A stretch of DNA of 64,000 bases, from positions 1 to 64,000 of the forward strand of contig JAZREA010000006.1 of NCBI GenBank assembly GCA_045660545.1, written 5' to 3'. The position numbers and the translations under genes were made by a program. Of this stretch, positions 34,930 through 42,274 are shown piece after piece. Every line of letters starts with the position of its first letter. Positions within the stretch are counted from its first letter, which is position 1. The notes below the pieces were generated by a model, which made no database searches, was not told where the DNA came from, and saw nothing but the letters and a program-made list of their open reading frames with translations. This stretch comes from JAZREA01 sp045660545. GTDB lineage: Bacteria; Bacillota; Clostridia; Monoglobales; Firm-18.

Positions 34930-36303
34930 TTACAGCATTACGCCGTCTTTGAATATTGCGATTTCGCTATATCCGTTGATTTCGTTCTTAGCAAGCTCGC
35001 CGTTTGCAGTTTTGATTATCAAGTCAAACAGCTTGTCATCAAGCTTTTCTCCTTCAGCAAAGCTTCCTGCGTCAAAGTCTATCCAGTTGGACTTCTTCTG
35101 TGCAAGGGCGTGGTTAGACGCGATTTTAAGAGTCGGAGCAGGTCCTCCAAACGGAGTACCGCGGCCGGTAGTGAAAAGCACTATATGCGCACCCGCAGCA
35201 GTAAGGTTAGTAATCGCCACCATGTCGTTGCCCGGCCCGTCAAGCAAGGAAAGTCCGCCTTTTGAAACCCTGTCGCCGTAACCTAAAACATCAGTTACAG
35301 TAGCAAGTCCACCCTTTTGGATACAACCGAGCGATTTGTCCTCAAGTGTTGTAATTCCTCCCGCCTTGTTACCGGGGGACGGGTTTTCGTACACATTCTG
35401 CGAATGTGCTGTGTAATAATTTTTAAAATCATTTATCATTTTTACACATTTGTCAAAAACTTCTTTGCTCTCGCAACGGTTCATCAAAAGATGCTCTGCG
35501 CCAAACATTTCCGGAACCTCGGTAAGAACAGAGCTACCACCGTAGGAAACCATCTTTTCGCAAATCTGGCCAACAAGCGGGTTTGCGGTAATACCGCTGT
35601 AACCGTCGCTTCCGCCGCATTTAAGACCAATTATAAGCTTTGACACCGGAACGGGAGTACGCTCAAACTTTGAAGCATACTCTTTTAGCTCGTTTATAAT
35701 AGCTACGCCTGCCTCAATCTCGTCCTCTACGTCCTGTACCGACAAAAAGCGTACTCTTTCTTCGTCGTATTCGCCTATTACCTTTTTAAAAACATCAATG
35801 TTGTTGTTTTCACAGCCAAGTCCCAAAACAAGCACACCGCCTGCATTTGGATGGCGAACGAGGTTTGCAAGTGTTTTTTGCGTAACGCTCTGGTCCTCGC
35901 CCGTCTGCGAGCAGCCAAAAGGATGCGGAAAACTTTTTGCACCCGTAAGCGCAGCAAGCCTGTCAGCAGTCTTGTTTACACAGCCAACCGTGTTTATAAT
36001 CCAAATTTCGTTACGGATACCGATTTCTCCGTTTGGACGAACGTAGGCGTTAATCATCGGCACCTCATCCGCCTTAGGGATGTCATAAAACTGTGGCTCG
36101 TATTTATAGTCAAGCAGTTTTTCCGAAAGATTGGTCGCCATATTGTGCGTATGTACGTGCTCGCCCTTTTTAATGTCCACTGTTGCGTGGCCGATGCTTT
36201 GTCCGTATTTTATTATATCAGTTCCGGACGCGATATCCTCGCGGGCGTATTTGTGCCCGTTTTCCAAATTAACTTCAACATTATCAAGCTTATTTATCAG
36301 CAT
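34930..36303 (-). CDS. uxaA: Altronate dehydratase (UxaA family)
   Basis: 457 residues. An N-terminal SAF-type segment (YAREDIASGTDIIKYGQSIG) leads to the large catalytic domain with Cys-rich signatures NTVGCVNKTADRLAAL, PHPFGCSQTGEDQ, LGLGCENNNI and LKCGGSDGYSGITANP. It dehydrates D-altronate to 2-keto-3-deoxygluconate in the hexuronate pathway. Its start overlaps the uxaB stop by 14 bases, so the pathway steps are translationally coupled. It is slightly shorter than typical single-chain UxaA (about 495 residues). Confidence 0.9.
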   Translation of the reverse strand: MLINKLDNVEVNLENGHKYAREDIASGTDIIKYGQSIGHATVDIKKGEHVHTHNMATNLSEKLLDYKYEPQFYDIPKADEVPMINAYVRPNGEIGIRNEIWIINTVGCVNKTADRLAALTGAKSFPHPFGCSQTGEDQSVTQKTLANLVRHPNAGGVLVLGLGCENNNIDVFKKVIGEYDEERVRFLSVQDVEDEIEAGVAIINELKEYASKFERTPVPVSKLIIGLKCGGSDGYSGITANPLVGQICEKMVSYGGSSVLTEVPEMFGAEHLLMNRCESKEVFDKCVKMINDFKNYYTAHSQNVYENPSPGNKAGGITTLEDKSLGCIQKGGLATVTDVLGYGDRVSKGGLSLLDGPGNDMVAITNLTAAGAHIVLFTTGRGTPFGGPAPTLKIASNHALAQKKSNWIDFDAGSFAEGEKLDDKLFDLIIKTANGELAKNEINGYSEIAIFKDGVML

Positions 36304-37558
36304 ATTTTTCCACCTCTTCTGCCAAGAATCCCAGGTCTGTTCCCCAAAGCTCAGTGTTTTGGAGTATTTCCTTAACGGAAGCTGATTTTATAAATTCAAC
36401 AGCACCTGCGTCGTCGTTGGGTTCTCTTGTTTTGTAGTACTTAATCAGCATAGCAAGTGAAAGTACCAGGTTTTTAGGCAACTTGCCAAACTTCTCTTTA
36501 TATCCGAGCAGCGACGGCAAAACGCGCACACGGAACTTTGAAACAGAGTTAAGTGTTATCGAAACAAGCATATGGCGTATATAAGGGTTGCAACAACGTG
36601 CGAGCACGCTGTTTGCATAATCCTCTGCCTCTTCTTTGTCGGCGTCTAAGGTTGGAATAATTTCTTCAAAAATTGTGCTTTTGATGAATGCCGACATCTT
36701 TTCGTCATCCATACAGCTTTTTACAGTATCAAGCCCTTCGAGCAAAGCGTAATGAACAACAGATGTATGCGCTCCGTTTAATATATGTACTTTAAGGTCT
36801 CTGTATCTGCGAAGATTGTCTGTAACAACAACGTTAAGCCCTGCTTTGTCAAACGGAATTTCCTTACAGATATCCTTGTACCCCTCTATTACCCAAAGGT
36901 GGAAATACTCGGAAGTGTTAAGTAAGTTGTCATTATATTTTTCAACAATGTCCTCGCCCTTCGGATATCCCGGCACAATACGGTCAACAAGAGTGTTGCA
37001 GAAAATATTTTTTTCGTTAACCCACTTTATAAAGTCTTCGCCGAGTTCCCAGTCGTTTGCATACTTTAAAACAATCTCTTTTAGTTTTTCGCCGTTTTTG
37101 TCAATAAGCTCACATGGCAAGAAAACAAATCCGTCGAGGCCAAGGTCAAAGCGACGCTTTAAAAGCACAGTTACCTTTGCAGGGAATGAAACCTTAGGAC
37201 ACAAGTCCTGTGTATCCTCAGCGCAATATGTTATTCCTGCTTCTGTTGTGTTGGAAATTACAAAGCGGAAGTCCTTGTTCTCTGCGAGCTTTAAAAACGC
37301 GTCGTAATCGTTAAAAGGATTTACGCACCTTGAAATAACCTCAACCTTCTTGTCCTCAACGCCCTCGGCACCGCGGCAAATATGTGTGTACACACAGCCC
37401 TGTTCCTCGAGCATATCACAACGTCCAAGTTCAAGAGGCTGAACTACTACAACCTTGCCGTCAAAGTCGGTCTTTTCGTTTATATGCTGCAACATCCAGT
37501 CAGCAAAACCGCGCAAGAAACCGCCCTCGCCAAACTGTATAATCTTTTCCGTAGCCAT
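36290..37558 (-). CDS. uxaB: Tagaturonate reductase (altronate oxidoreductase)
   Basis: 422 residues of the mannitol dehydrogenase family. It starts IQFGEGGFLRGFADWML and carries NTTEAGI, NTLVDRIVPGYP and the catalytic Lys/His region DLKVHILNGAHT. It reduces D-tagaturonate to D-altronate with NADH. First gene of the uxaB-uxaA-nagB-GH123-propeller-nagA operon. uxaC, kdgK and kdgA are not in the window, so the pathway is completed elsewhere. Confidence 0.9.
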   Translation of the reverse strand: MATEKIIQFGEGGFLRGFADWMLQHINEKTDFDGKVVVVQPLELGRCDMLEEQGCVYTHICRGAEGVEDKKVEVISRCVNPFNDYDAFLKLAENKDFRFVISNTTEAGITYCAEDTQDLCPKVSFPAKVTVLLKRRFDLGLDGFVFLPCELIDKNGEKLKEIVLKYANDWELGEDFIKWVNEKNIFCNTLVDRIVPGYPKGEDIVEKYNDNLLNTSEYFHLWVIEGYKDICKEIPFDKAGLNVVVTDNLRRYRDLKVHILNGAHTSVVHYALLEGLDTVKSCMDDEKMSAFIKSTIFEEIIPTLDADKEEAEDYANSVLARCCNPYIRHMLVSITLNSVSKFRVRVLPSLLGYKEKFGKLPKNLVLSLAMLIKYYKTREPNDDAGAVEFIKSASVKEILQNTELWGTDLGFLAEEVEKYADK

Positions 37559-37582
37559 ATCCTACACCCCATTCTATATTTT

Positions 37583-37611
37583 ATAATACAATTTTACATC
37601 ATATTTTTCAA
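37583..37611 (-). promoter_or_regulatory. Promoter of the uxaB-nagA operon
   Basis: On the - strand TTGAAA (37611-37606), 17 bp, TATTAT (37588-37583), in the intergenic region shared with the divergent araC-type gene. Confidence 0.65.
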
Positions 37612-37627
37612 ATTTTCTACTCTAAAC

Positions 37628-37668
37628 TTTACTTTTTTAAAAATTTATATTCCATTTTTTACTTTTTT
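37628..37668. promoter_or_regulatory. Direct repeats between the divergent araC-type and uxaB genes
   Basis: TTTACTTTTTT occurs at 37628-37638 and again at 37658-37668, exactly 30 bp apart, about three helical turns. It lies just above the uxaB -35 box. Paired direct half-sites are typical for AraC-type regulators, but the A/T-richness makes chance possible. Confidence 0.4.
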
Positions 37669-37710
37669 GTGTTACAATAAATAAAACTATTACTTCGGAG
37701 GCAAATTTGT

Positions 37711-38520
37711 ATGGATTTTTATGAAAAAACTCTCTTTTCAATCGAACGACACACAGGAAACACAATATCAGTTGACGAGCACTTTCACAGCCTTTATGAA
37801 TTTTACTATTTAAAAAACGGCACGGCAACCTACCTTACCAACGATAAAATATACAATCTTGCAAAAGGCGATATCGTGGTTATACCGCCAAACACTCTGC
37901 ATAAGACTGTTTCGTCAGGCAAAAGAGAAAGAGACCGTATACTATTTTATCTTGACAGGTCCTTTATAAAAATTGCGCCGAATGCGGAAGAGATTTTACC
38001 TAACGAGCCCTTGTTTTGCCACACCGAAAACAACATAAGGCTCAGGTCTATATTCGAAGAAATGCTAAACGAGGCCAACACGACAAACGACAGCCTCTAC
38101 CTCGAAGCGCTAATATGCGAGCTGCTTGTTGTCTTGTCAAGGACTGCAAAAAGCGAATCGGCAGAAAACGAGCATATAAAATTGCCCAAAATAATTTCCG
38201 ACGTTCTTGCCTACATCGCTTCAAATTATTCCACAGACCTTACTTTAAAAAGCATTTCAGAGCATTTTTACACAAACTCTTCATATCTTAGCAGACTTTT
38301 TAAACAACACACAGGCTTTACCTTTTGCAACTATTTAAACAACTACCGAATTAAAGAGGCAAACAAGCTCCTTGCAGAAACAAACAAGCCGATAACCGAA
38401 ATTGCGCTCGACTGCGGGTTTAACTCTTCCAACAACTTTTGCAAATGCTACAAAAAGCTGACAAAAACGTCCCCACTCGCGTACAGAAAATACATAACAA
38501 AAAGGCAAAACATCAATTAA
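37711..38520 (+). CDS. AraC-family transcriptional regulator
   Basis: 269 residues. The N-terminal cupin domain (VDEHFHSLYEFYYLKNGTATY, VIPPNTLHKTV) is the ligand-sensing part. The C-terminal double helix-turn-helix is complete: LKSISEHFYTNSSYLSRLFKQH and ITEIALDCGFNSSNNFCKCYKK. It is divergent from the uxaB-nagA operon, sharing a 152-bp intergenic region, so it is probably its activator, responding to a uronate or amino-sugar. CGGAGG lies before the ATG. Confidence 0.85.
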   Translation: MDFYEKTLFSIERHTGNTISVDEHFHSLYEFYYLKNGTATYLTNDKIYNLAKGDIVVIPPNTLHKTVSSGKRERDRILFYLDRSFIKIAPNAEEILPNEPLFCHTENNIRLRSIFEEMLNEANTTNDSLYLEALICELLVVLSRTAKSESAENEHIKLPKIISDVLAYIASNYSTDLTLKSISEHFYTNSSYLSRLFKQHTGFTFCNYLNNYRIKEANKLLAETNKPITEIALDCGFNSSNNFCKCYKKLTKTSPLAYRKYITKRQNIN

Positions 38521-38526
38521 TATAAC

Positions 38527-38570
38527 AAAAAACACCTCCGCAGTACAGTCCCGCGGGGGTGTTATACTTT
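38527..38570. terminator. Bidirectional terminator between araC-type and dtxR-type genes
   Basis: AACACCTCCGC (38531-38541) pairs with GCGGGGGTGTT (38553-38563), with A-rich sequence on the left and T-rich on the right, so it can serve both converging genes. Confidence 0.75.
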
Positions 38571-38933
38571 TTATTTCGCAAGATAGTTTTTCATTGCGTA
38601 AAAGGTTTTTTCACTGATGACATGCTCCATCCTGCAAGCGTCCTCTGAGGCGGTCTTCTCATCTACACCAATAGACATAAGCATCTTTGTCAAAACGGTG
38701 TGTCTGTCAAAAATGCTCTTGCCCTTTTCCTTGCCAAATTCGGTCAGGGAAATATATCCGTCCTTGTCAACGGTGATATATCCATCTTTTTTGAGCAGCC
38801 CAACCGCACGGCTAACGCTCGGCTTTGAATAGTTCATGTGCTCAGCAACATCGATGGAACGGACAGACTGTTTCTGACCGCATAGAACATATATGGATTC
38901 AAGATACATTTCTCCGGATTCCTTCATGGACAT
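38571..38933 (-). CDS. DtxR/MntR-family metal-dependent repressor
   Basis: 120 residues. The N-terminal winged helix (MYLESIYVLCGQKQSVRSIDVAEHMNYSKPSVSRAVGLL) and the following metal-binding/dimerisation segment (FDRHTVLTKMLMSIGV, ACRMEHVISEKTF) match iron/manganese repressors of the DtxR family; no SH3 domain follows. The ATG at 38933 with AGGAG five bases upstream is preferred to a frame reaching 39062, whose extra 43 residues cross the promoter. Divergent from feoAB, it probably represses iron uptake through the GTTAGC palindromes. Confidence 0.9.
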   Translation of the reverse strand: MSMKESGEMYLESIYVLCGQKQSVRSIDVAEHMNYSKPSVSRAVGLLKKDGYITVDKDGYISLTEFGKEKGKSIFDRHTVLTKMLMSIGVDEKTASEDACRMEHVISEKTFYAMKNYLAK

Positions 38934-38963
38934 ATCAACTCCTATAATACTTTCTATGTTGTC

Positions 38964-38992
38964 AGTATAACATATTTTGACAATAAAATCAA
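38964..38992 (-). promoter_or_regulatory. Promoter of the dtxR-type gene
   Basis: On the - strand TTGATT (38992-38987), 17 bp, TATACT (38969-38964). It places the start point about 25 bp before the ATG at 38933. Confidence 0.6.
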
Positions 38993-39027
38993 GCACAACA
39001 CGACAAAGACATTTTTTCAAAAATCTA

Positions 39028-39056
39028 TTGACAAAATTTTCTAACAGTGCTATAAT
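39028..39056 (+). promoter_or_regulatory. Promoter of feoAB
   Basis: TTGACA (39028-39033), exactly 17 bp, TATAAT (39051-39056): a perfect consensus promoter. The first GTTAGC palindrome begins 8 bp downstream, at the start point. Confidence 0.85.
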
Positions 39057-39064
39057 TGTCAATG

Positions 39065-39080
39065 GTTAGCAGTTGCTAAC
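39065..39080. promoter_or_regulatory. Feo operator palindrome 1
   Basis: GTTAGCAGTTGCTAAC, a 16-bp inverted repeat with 7-bp arms, lies at the feoA transcription start where a bound repressor would block initiation. Confidence 0.75.
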
Positions 39081-39098
39081 TATATATTTTGCAGTTTA

Positions 39099-39114
39099 GT
39101 TAGCTTTTGCTAAC
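39099..39114. promoter_or_regulatory. Feo operator palindrome 2
   Basis: GTTAGCTTTTGCTAAC repeats palindrome 1 with a different centre, 34 bp downstream, between the promoter and the feoA start. Confidence 0.75.
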
Positions 39115-39148
39115 AGGAATAAATTTTATCAACAAGGCGGGTCCGGCT

Positions 39149-39361
39149 ATGAACTTAAAAGATGCAACAGAAGGTAAGGAATATATCATTTCCAATATTG
39201 AAACAGACGACGAAGAGCTTAACAGCTTTCTCTTCTCTCTCGGATGTTACAGCGGCGAGAAGATTACCGTCGTTTCGCACCTTAAAAGCAGCTGTATCGT
39301 CGCTATAAAAGACAGCAGATACAATATAGACAATCAGTTGGCGGAGGCAATTTTAATATAA
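39149..39361 (+). CDS. feoA: FeoA small SH3-like iron-transport protein
   Basis: 70 residues from ATG 39149 (MNLKDATEGKEYIISNIE), with an SH3-like core ending in the typical DSRYNIDNQLAEAILI. FeoA assists FeoB in ferrous iron uptake on the cytoplasmic side. A longer frame starting at TTG 39107 runs through operator palindrome 2 and is not believed. It precedes feoB by 90 bp and is governed by the consensus promoter and two GTTAGC palindromes. Confidence 0.9.
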   Translation: MNLKDATEGKEYIISNIETDDEELNSFLFSLGCYSGEKITVVSHLKSSCIVAIKDSRYNIDNQLAEAILI

Positions 39362-39400
39362 CGATTGCTTCCTACCCTACTCTTATTTTTTAAAGACACA

Positions 39401-39416
39401 GTTAGCAGCCGCTAAT
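39401..39416. promoter_or_regulatory. Feo palindrome 3, between feoA and feoB
   Basis: GTTAGCAGCCGCTAAT matches the two upstream operators except at one end base and the centre. It is located 36 bp before the feoB ATG, an unusual internal site that could give separate control of feoB. Confidence 0.65.
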
Positions 39417-39451
39417 CTCGAACAACACAGAGCAAAACAGGAGGAATTAAC

Positions 39452-41428
39452 ATGAGAATAGCTTTGGCGGGAAACCCAAACTCCGGTAAAACAACAATGT
39501 ATAATGCCTTAACAGGACGAAACGAAAAAGTCGGCAACTGGGCAGGCGTTACCGTAGAAAAGAAAGAACATACAATTAAAAAGTCATATACAAGCTTGGG
39601 CGAAGAGCTTGTTGCAGTTGACCTTCCTGGCGCATATTCGATGTCGCCTTTTACCGCGGAGGAAAGCATCACAAGAGATTACGTCAAAAACGAAAACCCC
39701 GACGTTGTCATAAACATTGTAGACGCTACCAATTTAAGCCGCAGCCTGTTCTTCACTACCCAGCTTTTAGAGCTTGGTATCCCTGTTGTTGTGGCCCTTA
39801 ACAAAAGCGACATTAATCAAAAAAAGCAGACCAAGATTAACACCAAGGTCTTGTCTTCTAAGCTTTGTTGTCCTGTGGTTGAGACAGTTTCTACGTCGGC
39901 AGACGGTTTAAAGGCTGTTGTTGATGCGGCAGTAATACAGGCGAGCAAAGTTCAAAAAGCTCCATACAGCCAAGGCGATATAGACCTTACAAGCAGGCAA
40001 GCTGCCGAAAAGGCCGACAGGGCGCGTTTTGAATTTGTAAATAAAATTGTTCAGGACGTCGAAAAGCGTAAAATTCTTACAAAGGATAAAACCTTTGACG
40101 ATAAAATCGACGCCGTTTTAACGAACAAATGGCTCGGTATCCCGATTTTTGCAATCATAATGTGGGCAGTGTTCTGGGTTTCTCAGGCAGGCCCCGGCGT
40201 TTGGATTGCCGACTGGCTGGTGGGAATTTTAGAATCAGGTCAGTCCGTGATAGCTGTTTTGTTCGAAAATGCCAATCCTCTGTTATCAGCGCTTTTAGTC
40301 GACGGTGTAATAGGCGGTGTTATTGCAGTTATAGGCTTCTTGCCACTTGTTATGCTAATGTACTTTTTAATCGCTCTTTTGGAAGACTGCGGATATATGG
40401 CAAGAGTTTCTGTTGTGCTTGACCCAATATTTAAAAAAGTGGGGCTCTCAGGCAAATCTGTAATACCTTTCGTTATCGGCACAGGATGTGCAATCCCCGG
40501 CGTTATGGCTTCGCGTACAATCAGAAACGAGCGCGAAAGAAGAGCAACAGCAATGCTCGCTCCTTTTATGCCATGCGGCGCAAAGCTGCCTGTTATCGCA
40601 CTTTTTGCAGGTGCTTTCTTCGAGGACGCAACATGGGTCGGAACTTCAATGTACTTTGTCGGAATTGTCATCATCTTCCTCTGCGCCTTGCTAATTAACA
40701 AAATCACAGGAAATAAGGCAAAAAAATCCTTCTTCATCATCGAGCTTCCTGAATATAAATTTCCAAGCATTGTAAGAGCGTTTAAGTCAATGTGCCAGAG
40801 GGGATGGTCTTACATAGTAAAGGCAGCAACAATTATCCTTGTTTGTAACACAGCGGTTCAGATTATGCAGTCGTTTACGTGGAAGTTTGAAATTGCACAA
40901 ACAGCGGATTCTTCTATACTCGCATCCATCGCAGGCCCGTTTGCATACTTGCTTGTTCCGATTGCAGGCGTTTTGTCCTGGCAGCTTGCCGCAGCAGCAA
41001 TTACCGGATTTATTGCAAAAGAAAATGTTGTAGGTACATTGGCTGTATGCTTTGTTGGTCTTGAAAACCTAATCGACACCGAAGAGCTTGCGCTTATGGA
41101 AGGTGCGGGTAGTGAGGTTGCAACAGTATTTGCAATCACGAAGGTAGCGGCTTTGGCTTATCTTATGTTTAACCTTTTCTCGCCACCATGCTTTGCGGCA
41201 ATCGGTGCTATGAACGCTGAAATGAAGAGCGCAAAGTGGCTTTGGGGCGGTATCGCGCTTCAGCTTGGTGTAGGATATTCTGTGGGATATTTGGTGTATC
41301 AGATTGGTACGCTTATAACAACAGGTGCGTTTGGCGTCGCGTTCTTCCCGGGGCTTGTTGCGTTGGCTGTTATGGCCGCAATCGTCGTGTGCCTTGTTTT
41401 TAAAACCGACAAAGCCGCAAAAGCTTAG
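39452..41428 (+). CDS. feoB: Ferrous iron transporter FeoB
   Basis: 658 residues. N-terminal GTPase domain with P-loop GNPNSGKTT (7-15), the VGNWAGVTVEKKEH switch, VDLPGAYS and ALNKSDI (NKxD), then a helical domain. The C-terminal transport part has about eight membrane helices with the paired Gate motifs CGYMARVSVVLDP and GCAIPGVMASR (Cys kept). It imports Fe2+ powered by GTP. AGGAGG precedes the ATG. It forms an operon with feoA and the small Cys-rich gene that follows. Confidence 0.95.
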   Translation: MRIALAGNPNSGKTTMYNALTGRNEKVGNWAGVTVEKKEHTIKKSYTSLGEELVAVDLPGAYSMSPFTAEESITRDYVKNENPDVVINIVDATNLSRSLFFTTQLLELGIPVVVALNKSDINQKKQTKINTKVLSSKLCCPVVETVSTSADGLKAVVDAAVIQASKVQKAPYSQGDIDLTSRQAAEKADRARFEFVNKIVQDVEKRKILTKDKTFDDKIDAVLTNKWLGIPIFAIIMWAVFWVSQAGPGVWIADWLVGILESGQSVIAVLFENANPLLSALLVDGVIGGVIAVIGFLPLVMLMYFLIALLEDCGYMARVSVVLDPIFKKVGLSGKSVIPFVIGTGCAIPGVMASRTIRNERERRATAMLAPFMPCGAKLPVIALFAGAFFEDATWVGTSMYFVGIVIIFLCALLINKITGNKAKKSFFIIELPEYKFPSIVRAFKSMCQRGWSYIVKAATIILVCNTAVQIMQSFTWKFEIAQTADSSILASIAGPFAYLLVPIAGVLSWQLAAAAITGFIAKENVVGTLAVCFVGLENLIDTEELALMEGAGSEVATVFAITKVAALAYLMFNLFSPPCFAAIGAMNAEMKSAKWLWGGIALQLGVGYSVGYLVYQIGTLITTGAFGVAFFPGLVALAVMAAIVVCLVFKTDKAAKA

Positions 41429-41442
41429 ATAAGGAAAAAGTT

Positions 41443-41622
41443 ATGGAAAATCTGATTATTATAATAATTCTCGTTGCCATTGTTGGCTGCTCGTCATACT
41501 ATATTTATAAAGCTAAAAAAAGGGGAGACGCCTGTATCGGCTGCCCCTACTCAAAAACCTGCAAAAGCCATAGTTGTAACGGCTCTTGCAAAGACAATTT
41601 AGAAAATATAAATACGCATTAA
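41443..41622 (+). CDS. FeoB-associated Cys-rich membrane protein
   Basis: 59 residues. A transmembrane helix (ENLIIIIILVAIVGCSSYYIY) is followed by a short basic stretch and five cysteines in CIGCPYSKTCKSHSCNGSC. This is the layout of the FeoB-associated Cys-rich proteins found after feoB in many Firmicutes; their function is not established. It starts 14 bp after the feoB stop with AAGGA upstream, so it is in the feo operon. Confidence 0.85.
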   Translation: MENLIIIIILVAIVGCSSYYIYKAKKRGDACIGCPYSKTCKSHSCNGSCKDNLENINTH

Positions 41623-41654
41623 AAAACGGTCTGCGATTTTTCGCAGACCGTTTT
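41623..41654. terminator. Bidirectional terminator between the feo operon and rubrerythrin
   Basis: A perfect 14-bp stem (41623-41636 with 41641-41654) with a TTTT loop, A-run on the left and T-run on the right. It serves both converging transcripts. Confidence 0.95.
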
Positions 41655-41661
41655 TATAATC

Positions 41662-42198
41662 TTAATAGTTTTCAGCGTGGATTTCAAAGTAGCTCTTAGG
41701 ATGAGCACAAGTCGGGCAAAGCTCAGGAGCATTTGTTCCAACGATGATGTGTCCACAGTTACGGCACTCCCATACCTTAACGTCGCTCTTAGCAAAAACT
41801 TCTGCCATTTCAACGTTTTTAAGAAGCGCACGATATCTCTCCTCGTGGTGCTTTTCAATAGCTGCTACAAGACGGAATTTAGCCGCAAGCTCTGTAAATC
41901 CTTCTTCCTCAGCAGTTACTGCAAAGCCCTCGTACATATCTGTCCATTCATAGTTTTCGCCCTCTGCGGCGTGGAGAAGGTTCTCTGCGGTATCTCCGAT
42001 ACCGTTTAGTTCTTTAAGCCAAAGCTTAGCGTGTTCCTTTTCGTTATCAGCTGTCTTTAAAAATAAAGCGGCAATCTGCGCAAAGCCTTCCTTTTTAGCC
42101 TTGGAAGCAAAGTATGTATATTTGTTTCTTGCCTGTGATTCGCCTGCAAAAGCAGCCTCCAGGTTCTTTTCTGTCTGTGTTCCTGCGTATTTGTTCAT
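41662..42198 (-). CDS. rbr: Rubrerythrin
   Basis: 178 residues. A ferritin-like di-iron four-helix domain with ExxH-type segments (EAAFAGESQARNKYTYFA, ADNEKEHAKLWLKEL, VAAIEKHHEERYRALL) is followed by a C-terminal rubredoxin-like domain with two CxxC pairs (WECRNCGH, ELCPTCAHP). It reduces hydrogen peroxide in anaerobes using electrons from rubredoxin or NAD(P)H carriers. AAGGAGG precedes the ATG. It has its own strong promoter. Confidence 0.95.
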   Translation of the reverse strand: MNKYAGTQTEKNLEAAFAGESQARNKYTYFASKAKKEGFAQIAALFLKTADNEKEHAKLWLKELNGIGDTAENLLHAAEGENYEWTDMYEGFAVTAEEEGFTELAAKFRLVAAIEKHHEERYRALLKNVEMAEVFAKSDVKVWECRNCGHIIVGTNAPELCPTCAHPKSYFEIHAENY

Positions 42199-42237
42199 AA
42201 TTTTGTCCTCCTTTTATTGTCTAAATATCTTTTTTTA

Positions 42238-42266
42238 ATTGTATCTCAAATAAGAAATGTTGTCAA
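42238..42266 (-). promoter_or_regulatory. Promoter of rubrerythrin
   Basis: On the - strand TTGACA (42266-42261), 17 bp, TACAAT (42243-42238), 40 bp upstream of the ATG. Confidence 0.8.
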
Positions 42267-42274
42267 TCAATTAT

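Noticed and set aside
38934..39062. Longer start of the DtxR-type repressor
   Set aside because: The extra 43 residues are read through its own promoter and the feo promoter region; the ATG at 38933 has AGGAG five bases before it.
39107..39148. Longer feoA start (TTG)
   Set aside because: Would add 14 residues encoded by operator palindrome 2; the ATG at 39149 gives the normal FeoA N-terminus.
41443..41622. Chance small frame after feoB
   Set aside because: Kept as a gene instead: it has a ribosome site, a membrane helix and the expected Cys pattern of the FeoB-associated family.
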